Below, one piece after another: positions 1-37,014 of a stretch of DNA of 64,000 nt. This DNA comes from Dallia pectoralis. Lineage: Eukaryota > Chordata > Actinopteri > Esociformes > Umbridae. The stretch covers positions 13,383,753 to 13,447,752 of the forward strand of contig CM055748.1 of the NCBI GenBank assembly GCA_029465975.1, given 5' to 3'. The notes under the pieces are model-generated. The model made no database searches and had not been told where the DNA came from. It was given only the letters and a program-made list of their open reading frames with translations. The position numbers and the translations under genes are program-made. How positions within the stretch are numbered: position 1 is the first letter of the stretch; the number at the start of each line of letters is the position of its first letter.

Positions 1-1329
1 TGAATACCTGCACATTTACTTATCCATGTCTATTGCACATCCTCACACTGTACTGAATACCAGCACATTTACTTATCCATGTCTATTGCACATCCTCACA
101 CTGTACTGAATACCTGCACATTTACTTATCCATGTCTATTGCACATCCTCACTCTGTACTGAATACCTGCACATTAACTTATCCATGTCTATTGCACATC
201 CTCACACTGTACTGAATACCTGCACATTTACTTATCCATGTCTATTGCACATCCTCACTCTGTACTGAATATCTGCACATTAACTTATCCATGTCTATTG
301 CACATCCTCACACTGTACTGAATACCTGCACATTTACTTATCCATGTCTATCGCACATCCTCACACTGTAATGAATACCTGCACATTTACTTATCCATGT
401 CTATTGCACATCCTCACACTGTACTGAATACCAGCACATTTACTTATCCATGTCTATTGCACATCCTCACACTGTACTGAATACCTGCACATTTACTTAT
501 CCATGTCTATTGCACATCCTCACTCTGTACTGAATACCTGCACATTAACTTATCCATGTCTATTGCACATCCTCACACTGTACTGAATACCTGCACATTT
601 ACTTATCCATGTCTATTGCACATCCTCACACTGTACTGAATACCTGCACATTTACTTATCCATGTATATTGCACATCCTCACTCTGTACTGAATACCAGC
701 ACATTTACTTATCCATGTCTATTGCACATCCTCACACTGTACTGAATACCTGCACATTTACTTATCCATGTATATTGCACATCCTCACTCTGTACTGAAT
801 ACCTGCACATTAACTTATCCATGTCTATTGCACATCCTCACACTGTACTGAATACCTGCACATTTACTTATCCATGTCTATTGCACATCCTCACACTGTA
901 CTGAATACCTGCACATTTACTTATCCATGTCTATTGCACATCCTCACATTGTACTGAATACCTGCACATTTACTTATCCATGTCTATTGCACATCCTCAC
1001 ACTGTACTGAATACCTGCACATTTACTTATCCATGTCTATTGCACATCCTCACTCTGTACTGAATACCTGCACATTTACTTATCCTTGTCTATTGCACAT
1101 CCTGACACTGTACTGAATACCTGCACATTTACTTATCCATGTCTATTGCACATCCTCACACTGTACTGAATACCAGCACATTTACTTATCCATGTATATT
1201 GCACATCCTCACACTGTACTGAATACCAGCACATTTACTTATCCATGTCTATTGCACATCCTCACACTGTACTGAATACCTGCACATTTACTTATCCATG
1301 TATATTGCACATCCTCACTCTGTACTCCA
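1..1329. repeat. 53-bp tandem array (about 25 copies)
   Basis: Head-to-tail copies of a 53-bp unit that includes TGAATACCTGCACATTTACT, with few substitutions between copies. The array is cut by the window edge, so its true length is unknown. The sequence just after it (to about 1400: TTTTTTCACTGCTCTTTTGC, then TTGGATGCACACTGCATTTC) is the 3' end typical of a common fish LINE. The unit therefore probably arose from that LINE 3' untranslated region. Confidence 0.95.
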
Positions 1330-1410
1330 TATCTTTTTTCACTGCTCTTTTGCACTTCTGGTTGGATGCACACTGCATTTCATTGTACTGTACTTGTATA
1401 TATTAAAAAT
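1330..1410 (+). mobile_element. LINE 3' end remnant next to the 53-bp array
   Basis: The phrase CTTCTGGTTGGATGCACACT, followed by GCATTTCATTGTACTGTACT, matches the 3' untranslated end of abundant teleost LINEs, which normally continue to a polyadenylation-like tail. Here the tail is lost. Recognition is from memory of the family, not a search. Confidence 0.5.
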
Positions 1411-1684
1411 AGATGCAGAGCATAGAATTCACTTGATTACCTTTGAGCGCTCTTTATCGCAGTAGCAGGTTTCTACTGCGTTTTCTGTATTCCTATCTTG
1501 CCAAGATTCTTAAATTTCAAGAAAAAAAGCAAATATCTTATGTTGACTTGTATTTATTGTAATGTTATACAGCATTTATATATGCAAACAGGGCTCAGAT
1601 TAATAGCATAAATCATGATTGATTTTTTGATACAATTGTAGTGTTGGTAGAAGAATAATCATATAAGTAAATGTACCTGGTGTG
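1411..1684. other. AT-rich intronic sequence, nothing recognised
   Basis: AT-rich sequence between the LINE remnant and the solo LTR. I see no coding potential or repeat structure. Confidence 0.5.
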
Positions 1685-1689
1685 GCTGT

Positions 1690-1971
1690 TGTCACGCTTT
1701 GGCACGGCAGGATGGCCGTGCTCGTGAAATCCAACGCCCTCTCTCCCTTGTTTAGCGCACGGACACTTGTTTCATTGTTTCATTGCCCTCACCTGTCTTC
1801 CTAATCACCATCCTGTTTAAGTTCCTCCTCTCCCAGTGTGTCTCGTCGGTCTTTCTGTGGTTTTTACCAACGTCACGTTTGCTTGTCTTGTGTTTTTTGA
1901 GTTATAGTTACAGTTTTATTGAATAAATGTCATTTGTTTGCACATGTGTACGTCTATACCCATTCGTGACA
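1690..1971 (+). mobile_element. Solo LTR (282 bp) with 5-bp target duplication
   Basis: The segment starts TGTCACG and ends CGTGACA, a perfect 7-bp inverted end with the TG...CA termini of retroviral-type LTRs. It is flanked on both sides by the same 5 bases, GCTGT (1685-1689 and 1972-1976), as expected for integrase-made target duplication. An AATAAA lies near its 3' end (1922-1927), consistent with an LTR polyadenylation signal read on +. No internal retrotransposon sequence is attached, so this is a solo LTR left by LTR-LTR recombination. The family is probably Ty3/Gypsy, by inference from 5-bp duplication and TGTCACG ends. Confidence 0.8.
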
Positions 1972-1976
1972 GCTGT

Positions 1977-2262
1977 ACATTGCCTCATCTTGACATGGAG
2001 TGTTTCTAAGCAACAGCTTTTAACAACAAGCAGTATTGCATGGCTTGCATCTTGGAATATTTGGCTAAAACCTTTGATCTCGTCAAACATATTGTCCCTA
2101 TTAACAATACTTAGCAACTCAAAAGTTTGCAAAGAACTTTCCAATCTAAATTCACAGCTGTTTCCATAACATGTACAATGTGTAAAATCTGAGAGGATGC
2201 TGTGGTTTTTGAGCTGACCCAATAGTCTTTGTGACAGTTTCTGCTGGTATAACATTCAGAAT
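1977..2262. other. Intronic sequence, no feature recognised
   Basis: Short open frames exist on both strands, but neither resembles a known protein and no splice structure joins them to postn. I treat this as non-coding intron. Confidence 0.4.
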
Positions 2263-2400
2263 CCGAATCAGAATCGAGTTAATTCACCAAGTCTGTTTAC
2301 ACACACAAGGAATTTGTTCTGACCTCTAGCTGCAAAGTTTTAGAACAAACATTTTAAACATAAACAAACCATAAACATAACATGTACAGTCCAACAAGAG
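2263..2400 (-). mobile_element. LINE/SINE 3' tail fragment (antisense)
   Basis: Begins with a degenerate AATCCGAATCAGAATCGAGT and continues through ACACACACAAGGAATTTGTT. Read on the minus strand this is the CAAGGAATTTGTTC-less-tail and GATTCTGATTC 3' end common to teleost L2-like retroposons. There is no coding content. Confidence 0.5.
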
Positions 2401-2484
2401 ACCATGCCAAGTTGACATATATGTCCATGTTCTTGTTTCAAATTGGGCAAAAGAAGAGCAATGTCTAGTTACCAGACGTTTATG

Positions 2485-2656
2485 GAGGAGCCTAAATTTG
2501 ACCCATCAGGGAGTTTTTCCTAGCCTCCGAGTATCAACTTGTATCAACTTGTTGATGTGTGCTCTGTCGGATTTAGGCTGGGTGTTTGTAAAAGCACTTT
2601 GTGAAAACTTTGTTGTTAAAAGAGCGTTATAAAAAACATTTGATTGATTGATTTAG
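2485..2656 (+). mobile_element. Dispersed retroposon copy 1
   Basis: This block, with CCATCAGGGAGTTTTTCCTA, a short TATCAACTTG duplication, GATTTAGGCTGGGTGTTTG and an AAAGCACTTTGTGA motif ending in TTGATTGATTGATT, recurs at 49320-49537 with moderate divergence. The short simple-repeat 3' tail and the 18-bp target duplication around the second copy indicate a retroposed element (SINE or truncated LINE 3' end). Confidence 0.7.
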
Positions 2657-2659
2657 GTG

Positions 2660-4270
2660 GTCAAGATGGACTCGATGATGGCTGTGTAGGCGTTAATCGA
2701 CATGGACGTTGGCAGTTTGTACTCTTTGAGCTGCCGCAGACAGTACAGTCTTTGTTGTGTTTTTTTTTGTGAGGGAAATGATGTTCAGCTCCCACTTGAG
2801 GTCCTGGGCGATGGTGTTGCCCAGGAAGTGAAAGGACTCCACTAAGTTGAGCGGGGTACCTCCAGGACAATGGGACAAAGGTCTGCTGGGCTTCTCTTAA
2901 AGTCCACTCTCATCTCCACTTGGGGATTGGAGCATTGAGCTCCAGGTTGTTCAGACTGCACCAGGACACCAGCCGATTGATCCCCCCTGTATGCGGTCTC
3001 GTCCCCATCTGAGATTAGACCAATGAGGGTGGTGTCATCTGCAAACTTCAGACGTTTGACAGAGTGGTGATTGGAGGTGAGGTTGTTGGTGTACAGAGAG
3101 AAGAAGGAACAGGACGCAACCTTGAGTGGAGCCAGTGCTGATGGTCAGAGGGTCCGACAGGTGTTTCGGAACCTCACATGCTGCCTCCTGTTGGAAAGAA
3201 GAGAAAGTGATCCATTTGCAAGTTGATGAAGGCAACGCCATGGTGTAGAGCTTATCCTGGAGTAGGGCTGGGATCATGGTGTTAAATGCAGAGCTGAAGT
3301 CCACAAATAGGATTCTGGCATAGGTTCCAGGGGAGTCAAGATGCTGGAGAATGAAGTGGAGAGACATGTTGATCGTGTAGTTCACGGACCTGTTGGCAAA
3401 CTGCAGTGGGTCAAGTAATGGATCAGTGATGCTCTTGAGGTGTGACAGCAACAGGCATCAAACGATATCATAACCACATAGGTCAGGGCAACTGGTCTGT
3501 AGTCATTTAGCTCTGTGATCCTTGGTTTCTTGGGGACTGGGATGATGCTGGAAGATTTGAAGCATGCTGGGACGCTGCATGAAAATGTCTGTGAGATAGC
3601 AGATCAGCACAGTTCCTGAGGGTGGAGTCAGACTCTCAATCAGGACCAGCTGCTTTCCTTGGGTATTGACTCTTGAATAATCTGTTTACGACCCTCTCCA
3701 GTATAGAAAGTCCCAGTGTAGCTTCAGGAAACGGGCTGATTGATGTCCTTGTGATCTCAGGTGAGGTGACGATTGGGATGGTTGATGGTGGGTGAGGTGA
3801 GCCCTGGTGATCAGGGACTGGAGTGTTGACAGGACACAGCTGTTCACACATGTTTAGACAGGACTGTTGTCTCTCAGGACAGGACTGTTGTCTCTCAGGA
3901 CAGGACTGTTGTCTCTCAGGACTGGACTGTTGTCTCTCAGGACAGGACTGTTGTCTCTCAGGACAGGACTGTTGTCTCTCAGGACAGGACTGTTCCTCTC
4001 AAATCTGCAGAACACTTGGTCCAGGTCGTTGGCAGTTTGTTGCAGATTGTTGGTTGCCTGGGGGATTTTGCATTTGCAATTTGTTATCTGTTTAATCTCC
4101 CTCCAGACTGAAGCAGTGTTGTTTCAGTGTTTCACCATACAAGCCTTTGGCCTCTTAAAATGCTTTTGAGAAGTTGTACTTATCCTCTGTGTAGGTCCTT
4201 CTGAAAGCCTCATCCTTGATCACCCTCAGACGTCTACGACCAGCTGTGATCCAGGTTTTATTGTTATTAT
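2660..4270 (-). pseudogene. LINE retrotransposon reverse-transcriptase relic
   Basis: Read on the minus strand, fragments in LINE ORF2 order are visible. The linker before the RT lies at about 4000-4250 (VIKDEAF, with conserved TDNKLQMQ-like text). The RT entry motif PRKAAGPD is at about 3640. The palm motif LFVDFSSAFNTM is at about 3300. TGSTQGCVL (the PQGCVLSP block) is at about 3110, and a thumb-like FLGNTIAQDLKWE at about 2800. Frames shift repeatedly and stops are frequent, so it is dead. The same family occurs on + at 35080-36440 and 58870-61200. It sits antisense to postn in the intron upstream of the first visible exon. The clade (L2/CR1/Rex-like) is a guess from motif wording. Confidence 0.85.
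3857..4003. repeat. 21-bp tandem repeat inside the LINE relic (about 7 copies)
   Basis: Seven near-identical copies of the unit GGACAGGACTGTTGTCTCTCA. The unit lies inside the antisense LINE coding relic and is a multiple of three, so it could have expanded without breaking the LINE frame. Confidence 0.9.
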
Positions 4271-5286
4271 AGCATACCCTTGTTTGAGTCGAAATGCAAC
4301 TCTCCTTACAGAAGCTGATTTGAGGTCACAGCATCAGTATATTCATCAAGGTTGTCTGTGGCAGCCCTGAATATGTCCCAATCAGTACAATCCAGACAAT
4401 CACCTGGAGTCTCTTTGGATTCACGGCTCCATTTTTTTTACTTGTTACAACACATTTGTCAATATCTCGACAATACTTTCTAATATATAATTGACCTCTC
4501 ACTGGACACTGTGCTGACCACCCTGGATAAGAGCATTTATCATTCACCGATTTCTCAAAAACAAACATTTGTGTGCTGAATCGATACTAATTTTCTTAAC
4601 ATCCTTGCCCTGAATAGGTCAGATTTAGAGGATGTTGATACCTTGGTATTTGGCATGAGGGCTGAATAACTTCATATTTTTCAAAATGTAAATCCAATAT
4701 TGATTTCTAAATCTACAATAAGGCATTATTCACTTACACTGCCAAGTGCATCCTTTGGGTGATAAAATGATCTTGTACAGATGTGCTGTTCAATCCAAAT
4801 AGTTGTAAAATATGGCAAACATTCAAGCAGGCTAAACGCTCCTGTGCAGTCAACTTGTAGCTAACAGCAAATGTCAGACACTCCCAAAACACAGTTAATA
4901 CAGAGAGCACTATGGCAACAAACTAGTGCACTTCACCCAAATCTTTTAATTTCAAGTATTTAGGATAATTCATCCATTTGAAGATGAAAGATGAAGATGG
5001 TGTGAGGCCAAGACAACGGCTCATTGGGCCGTGAATAAAAATACAACTTAGCCAGACTGAAGTCATGCAGGAAGTGACATATTCGCTCTGCTTTTAGCAG
5101 ACTGGACAGACTGGCAGAGTTTGTTAGCCTATGATAACATAGAGCCAATATCCACATTGGGATAATAAAATGTAGTTTATTTCAAATGATGCATTGCTAT
5201 TACAATACAGTATATCAAGCTAGATGCATATATCATGTACAAGGTGCTGTATTAGTTCCGTAAAAATGCTTTTCCTATACTTCCAG
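4271..5286. other. Intron sequence ahead of the first visible postn exon
   Basis: About 1 kb of AT-rich sequence with no recognisable element. It ends in a pyrimidine-rich stretch and CTTCCAG at 5280-5286, the acceptor for the exon that follows. Confidence 0.5.
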
Positions 5287-29988
<24,702 letters not shown>

Positions 29989-30990
29989 GCATGATCAAAG
30001 ACAGACCAGGTGACTGAATCTACACCAGCAACCAGAAAGGGACAACACCAATAATAATGACAACCAACAAATCTTTTATTATTTCAAGCTTTAAATGATG
30101 TGTGTATGTCTTTGTATGTGTTTGTGTGTGTGTCATGTTTGGGGGGGGTGTGTGTGGGTCCTGTGAGAAACATACATTACTTGAACTGTAGACGGTAAAG
30201 CCATTTGCTAAATAAAGCAAAAGTCATTGGTTCATGTAGACAACTTAAAGCCATCATTACATGTAAATACTATACACATATTTGTTGATTTTGGAGGTAT
30301 ATTACAGAATAAAGATTAGAATACAGTAGGAGGTATAAAAATAATTTACAATGTCAAACTATATGAATGCTTGACCAGAGGTTTTGGTGATACAACAGGA
30401 GTTGTGGGGATATTTTGTTTAGTTCTGCATGATGTCCCGTTTGTGTCGTTCTCATTGACTGTAATTCAGGCCTAGATTTAATCAGATGAACCATTAATTG
30501 ACCATAATATTTGCAGTGTCTGAGGTATAACTGCTGTAGAACTAGTAAATCAGTGAGTGGCTGATGTGGTAGTTGTCATGAAGCTATCCATCTAAGCTTT
30601 ATATCTTGTAGAAATAATTACTGAAATTGGAAATTACAAAATACTACAATACGGATTTTAGAGGCTGCTAATTTTTTTCCCAAATTGACAGTTTATCCAA
30701 TATATTGTTTGCCATAACCTGACCAGCTTAAACATACAGATCTGCTTCTGCATCAGTTAAAAACGGATCTGATTAAACTGGGCCCTCGATTTTTTAATTC
30801 CTACCACTTGTAATTTCTGTTCTGATCTCTAAAGTCACAATGTGTTTACTCTCTCTTTTTAAAAATTCTGGAATTAATATTGTCTTTGCATTTAGATGTT
30901 TTAGAAATGCATCATTCTGACAAAACTTTTAACATATTTTCCATAGCTTTTTCTCAAAATTCTTAGAATGTATTTTTCAATAAAGTGTAT
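29989..30990 (+). other. postn: Probable postn 3' untranslated region
   Basis: AT-rich sequence after the TGA. Possible polyadenylation signals AATAAA lie at 30211-30216, 30308-30313 and 30979-30984. Which is used cannot be decided from sequence. Confidence 0.65.
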
Positions 30991-31438
30991 TCTTGGAAAC
31001 GAATTGTGCCATTTCATATGACATTTTTATGAAAATATAACATTTCGTAAAAAGGGTTTTATAGCAGTTACAAAAAACGGGTGTTTGAATTATTAGTAAA
31101 TCAACGAATAACTGTTTATATATGTTTATTTTCAGTAGTTGAAAAATAGAGACAATATTTCCCTTTATCACATATTTTCTTTTAAATTGACACAGCCCAT
31201 TAGCCAGTCAATTCAGGAGTAAAGAATTAAGAATTGTTATAGCACCATATAAACAAGTACGTAGTTCATAATCAGTCCCTGAGAATGATTACAAAATATT
31301 GTATAGAATCGGCTTATAGGTTTATAAACCAATTGGCAGTAATATAGATCAGATGAGAAAATGTGTATTTGAATATAGCTGTTGATAGACACATTGAAGT
31401 GTTTACACCATCATTAACCAATGTAGCTCAAATAGAGG
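30991..31438. other. Intergenic AT-rich sequence
   Basis: No feature seen between the last likely polyadenylation signal and the 56-bp array. Confidence 0.4.
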
Positions 31439-34250
31439 CAAAAATATGATCATGTACTCTACAACTGGACATACACTGTACGACGTCTGACATCACTATA
31501 ATATGATCATGTACTCTACAACTGGACATACACTGTACGACGTCTGACATCACTACAACTGGAAAATATGATCATGTACTCTACAACTGGACATACACAC
31601 TGACATCACTATAATATGACGTACAACTGACATACACATCACTCAAAATATGATCATGTACTCTACAACTGGACATACACTGTACGACGTCTGACATCAC
31701 TAAATATGATCATGTACTCTACAACTGGACATACACTGTCTGACATCACTAAATATGACGTCTGACATCACTAAATATGATCATGTACTCTACAACTGAC
31801 ATACACTGTACGACGTCTGACATCACTAAATATGATCATGTACTCTACAACTGGACATACACTGTACGACGTCTGACATCACTAAATATGATCATGTACT
31901 CTACAACTGGACATACACTGTACGACGTCTGACATCACTAAAATATGATCATGTACTCTACAACTGGACATACACTGTATGACGTCTGACATCACTATAA
32001 TATGATCATGTACTCTACAACTGGACATACACTGTACGGACGTCTGACATCACTAAATATGATCATGTACTCTAAAACTGGACACACACTGACATCACTA
32101 TAATATGACGTCTGACATCACTAAATATGATCATGTACTCTACAACTGGACATACACTGTACGACGTCTGACATCACTAAATATGATCATGTACTCTACA
32201 ACTGGACATACACTGTATGACGTCTGACATCACTATAATATGATCATGTACTCTACAACTGGACATACACTGTACGACGTCTGACATCACTATAATATGA
32301 TCATGTACTCTACAACTGGACATACACTGTACGACGTCTGACATCACTAAATATGATCATGTACTCTACAACTGGACATACACTGTACGACGTCTGACAT
32401 CACTATAATATGATCATGTACTCTACAACTGGACATACACTGTGGACATACACTGTACGACGTCTGACATCACTAAATATGATCATGTACTCTACAACTG
32501 TACTCTACAACTGGTCTGACATCACTAAATATGATCATGTACTCTACAGCTGGACATACACTGTACGACGTCTGACATCACTAAATATGATCATGTACTC
32601 TACAACTGGACAAACACTGTATGACGTCTGACATCACTAAATATGATCATGTACTCTACAGCTGGACATACACTGTATGACGTCTGACATCACTAAATAT
32701 GATCATGTACTCTACAACTGGACATACACTGTATGACGTCTGACATCACTAAATATGATCATGTACTCTACAACTGGACACACACTGTACGACGTCTGAC
32801 ATCACTAAATATGATCATGTACTCTACAACTGGACATACACTGTACGACGTCTGACATCACTAAATATGATCATGTACTCTACAACTGGACATACACTGT
32901 ACGACGTCTGACATCACTAAATATGATCATGTACTCTACAACTGGACATACACTGTACGACTCTACAACTGGACATACACATCACTGACATCACTAAATA
33001 TGATCATGTACTCTACAACTGGACATACACTGTACGACGTCTGACATCACTAAATATGATCATGTACTCTACAACTGGACATACACTGTACGACGTCTGA
33101 CATCACGACGTCTGACATCACTAAATATGATCATGTACTCTACAACTGTACTCTACAACTGGACATACACATCTGACATCACTAAATAATATGATCATGT
33201 ACTCTACAACTGGACACGTCTGACATCACTAAATATGATCATGTACTCTACAACTGGACATACACTGTACGACTGACATCACTAAATATGATCATGTACT
33301 CTACAGCTGGACATACACTACGACGTCTGACATCTGACATCACTATAAATATGATCATGTACTCTACAACTGGACATACACTGTATGACGTCTGACATCA
33401 CTAAATATGATCATGTACTCTACAACTGTCTGACATCACTATAAATATGATCATGTACTCTACAACTGGACATACACAACTGGACATACACTGTACGACG
33501 TCTGACATCATTAAATATGATCATGTACTCTACAACTGGACATACACTGTACGACGTCTGACATCACTATAATATGATCATGTACTCTACAACTGGACAT
33601 ACACTGACATCACTATAATATGATCATGTACTCTACAACTGGTACGACGTCTGACATCACTATAATATGATCATGTACTCTACAACTGGACATACACTGT
33701 ACGACGTCTGACATCACTATAATATGATCATGTACTCTACAACTGGACATACACTGTATGACGTCTGACATCACTATAATATGATCATGTACTCTACAAC
33801 TGGACATACACTGTATGACGTCTGACATCACTATAATATGATCATGTCTGACATCACTATAATATGACAACTGGACATACACTGTACGGACAACATCACT
33901 ATAATATGATCATGTACTCTACAACTGGACATACACTGTACGACGTCTGACATCACTAAATATGATCATGTACTCTACAACTGGACATACACTGTACGAC
34001 GTCTGACATCACTATAATATGATCATGTACTCTACAACTGGACATACACTGTATGACGTCTGACATCACTATAATATGATCATGTACTCTACAACTGGAC
34101 ATACACTGTACGACGTCTGACATCACTATAATATGATCATGTACTCTACAACTGGACATACACTGTACGACGTCTGACATCACTAAATATGATCATGTAC
34201 TCTACAACTGGACATACACTGTACGACGTCTGACATCACTATAATATGGA
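31439..34250. repeat. 56-bp intergenic tandem array with palindromic cores (about 50 copies)
   Basis: The unit runs ATATGATCATGTACTCTACA, ACTGGACATACACTGTACGA, CGTCTGACATCACTAA. Each unit carries the palindromes TGATCA and GACGTC. Many units are truncated or rearranged internally, pointing to repeated deletion and duplication. Confidence 0.96.
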
Positions 34251-34253
34251 AAT

Positions 34254-35079
34254 ATGGAAGGTAATGCTTTGCAAATCTTCCATACAGGTTTTGTCTGCTC
34301 ACATTACATGATGTTTACCTGGTTGTTGTTGCCGTCCAGTTGTGATTTTCATCATGTTCTCTCTGCCATTATGGTTGTGATGTGTCATGCGGACTTAGGG
34401 GGTCCTTGCGGGTCCGTTAACTTGTGTTTGGGGATCCCCACGCTAGCATAGCCTGGAGTCGCTCGCTTTGTGAGTGTTCAAGGAATATTTTACAGATTTT
34501 TGGAGGGGCATTGTGTCATGTGTAAATATGGGACTTATTAATCCTCATCCACATAAATCAGAGCTGAAAATCTTTTACTGCAGTTATTGAGTCATGTCAT
34601 GGAGCTGGGAATACTTTTTTGTATAATAACTTTTTATTGTAGGAACCAACATTATTTCAATAAATTTATTTCAGAAGTCATTCTTGGAGGAAACATTAAG
34701 AGGTTTTGGCTAAGGTCAAAGCCAAATAAGATGAAAAGGAAACTCAATGGTCAACGCCTTGAGAAAGCTTCCTCAAGCAAACGGTTGACTAATGATGTTC
34801 AGGTTGTCTTGCTTAACAAAACTAATCATTTAGAAATCTTGTCAAACAACACTGGCAAGGTATGGATATCAAAACTACTGTTTGAGTATTTTCTGCGTGT
34901 GTTTGTGAACAGAAAGTGCGTGGGAATTGCAAAAGACATGGCCATGTGTGAAAGACATTCAGATGAAAGGAATATGTAAAATGCAAATGTGAAATGTTGT
35001 GCTGTGCTGGATGATGATGGCAGCCAAGACGCTACGCAGCATGTGTGTTTTTGTGTCTTTACAGTCAGTGTACTGTGAC
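34254..35079. other. Unassigned sequence with a 130-codon open frame
   Basis: An open frame on + at 34587-34979 reads ILGGNIKRFWLRSKPNKMKR and LTNDVQVVLLNKTNHLEIL among others. I do not recognise it. Because a LINE ORF2 fragment of the same strand starts shortly after, this may be LINE 5' sequence (ORF1 or untranslated region), but that is inference only. Confidence 0.3.
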
Positions 35080-36440
35080 AATTCTCAGATTGTTTTCTCA
35101 AGAGAAATAATGCTAAACATTATTGAAACAACTCATCTGGATCTATTCACCGGTTTTCTCAAATCATCTACTGAAATACTGGACATTCTAGTCACAGCTT
35201 CGTCTGCCCTATGCTTTGGGAAGTGACGCTGGAGAGGGAAGCAGGCAGGAGCGCTCTTTTGTGCCAGAAACAGAGGACTTAAAATACTCTGTTACCTGCA
35301 ATATTCCTCGCAAGCGTGTGCTCACTAAGCAACAAAATGGACGAACTCTTACTCTGTTCCTGACGGGGAAACACTTCTCCGGGCGGATCGAAACTCAGAT
35401 CTCTGGCAAATTTAAAAGGTGGTGGAATCGTTTTAACGCCAATGTCAAATATGGCGACGACATAACAGTCATCTCACATTACAGTTCTCCTGAACTGGAG
35501 TCATTTTCATCAACTGCAAGCCATTCTACAGTCTGCAGGAAATGTCATCATTCGTTCTGGCTGGTGTTTACATTCCTCCGCTTGGCAATGTGAACAAGGC
35601 TTAAAGACTGTTAGCAAAACAAATAGCCTACTGACGACTGAACGACCTCACCCGAACTCTCTAGTTATTGTCCTTGGCGGGTTTAACAAAAGGAACCACA
35701 AGCAATTTATTAATATACCGACCAGAGATGCGCCCTAGACCAATGTTACACTACTGTGAAGAATGCCTACCATGCTGTGGCTCGTGTTGCACTGGTCCTC
35801 TCGGACCACGTTATGGTCCATCTTATTCCATTAGACAGGTAACAATTAAAACACTCTAAGCATGTTGTAACAAGTTAAAAAAAAGTGGAGCAGTGAAGCC
35901 AAAGAGACTCTAAAATCCATCGTTCACAGCTGATCTCAGACGTCTTCCGGCGATCAAGGAGGAGGCTTTCAAAAGGGGTGACAAGGGGACAAACTGAAAC
36001 AACATCTCTCAGCAAATGCCTCTGCTTCAATCTGGAAGGGGATTAAACAGATAACAAATTACAGATGCAAATCACTCCAGGCTACCGACGATCTGCAACT
36101 TGCAAACGATCTAAACCAGTTTTTCTGCAGATTTGAGAGTCAAAGGAACAGTTCTATCTGCACACTATTCAAGAGTCAAAACCCGAGGAAGGCAGCTGGT
36201 CCTGATGGAGTCTCTTGCTCCACCCTCCATCACTCTGCTGACCAGCAATCTGCTGTGTTAACAAACATTTTTAATACATCATTGGAGTCATTCAGTGTCC
36301 CAACCTGCTTCAAATCCTCTACCATCATCCCAGTCCCCAAGAAACCACAGATCACAGGGCTAAATGACTATAGACTAGTTACCCTGACCTCTGTGGTTAT
36401 GAAGTCCTTTGACTGCCAAAAAAGTTTGCCTATTATATAG
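35080..36440 (+). pseudogene. LINE ORF2 relic: endonuclease and start of RT
   Basis: Read on +: IVFSREIMLNIIETTHLDLF, then DILVTASSALCFGK near 35180. Endonuclease fragments follow (NCKPFYS and FVLAGVYIPPLGNVN by 35590, then VIVLGGFNKRN). The linker is KGIKQITNYRCKSLQATDDL at about 36040-36100 and FFCRFESQ at about 36125. The RT entry is NPRKAAGPDGVSCSTLH (36180) and SSTIIPVPKKPQITGLNDYR (36317-36370). It has many stops and frameshifts, and it stops where a hAT element begins. Same family as the relics at 2660-4270 and 58870-61200. Confidence 0.88.
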
Positions 36441-36444
36441 GGCA

Positions 36445-36949
36445 CGGTTTTCGATAAAAAAAAAATTACTAATTTATCGCACAATATACTGTGATTAATC
36501 GCGATTAATCGCATTTTCCCGAAGCTTGTTATCATAATGTAAAACACTGAAATAAATCAATTTAATTCAATTTAAATCAATAATAATTGGCGAGTCTGTC
36601 CTGTAGCCTCACTAGTAACGTCAATAATGCCTGGGTGTTTTGCTTTTATATGATAAACTAAAGACGAATTGCTTCTATGGTATTTGAATTCGGCTTTGCA
36701 AATTGTACACGTCACTTTCATCTTTCCAAATGGCCATGCGGGTCCTTTTTAAATGTAAATGTTCCTCCTAAAACTCCACGGTTGTCTCTCTCCAGGGTGA
36801 CTTGGCTCCTCACACCAGCCAACAGCCACAACAGGAAGTGGTTAAACCGAAACTTATAAAGTGGTGCGATAATTGCGCTAAATTATTTTAACGCGTTAAA
36901 CATTTCAAATTAACAGCTCAAATTAACGCGTTAACTATCCCAGCCCTAC
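36445..36949 (-). mobile_element. hAT element fragment with BED zinc finger
   Basis: The right end CAGCCCTAC and inner palindromic blocks (GCGATTAATCGCGATTAATC, TTAACGCGTTAA) are typical of teleost hAT ends. On the minus strand at about 36600-36750 I read KMKVTCTICKAEFKYH, then SLVYHIKAKHPGI. This is a BED-type finger (C-x2-C, H-x4-H) as in ZBED/hAT transposase N-termini. The catalytic domain is absent, so this is an internally deleted copy. Confidence 0.75.
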
Positions 36950-37014
36950 TATTATTTTTCTAATAGATTTGAGAAATATTTAGAACAATATAACATGTAC
37001 ATAAATAATCATAG

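Noticed and set aside
1908..2255. 115-codon minus-strand frame
   Set aside because: It overlaps the end of the solo LTR and has no family resemblance.
33613..34183. QCMSSCRVHDHIIVMSDVV repeat proteins
   Set aside because: Minus-strand translation of the 56-bp array; frames break whenever the unit length varies.
34587..34979. 130-codon + strand frame as a host gene
   Set aside because: No recognisable domain, no splice or promoter context, and it lies directly ahead of a same-strand LINE fragment; kept only as unassigned.
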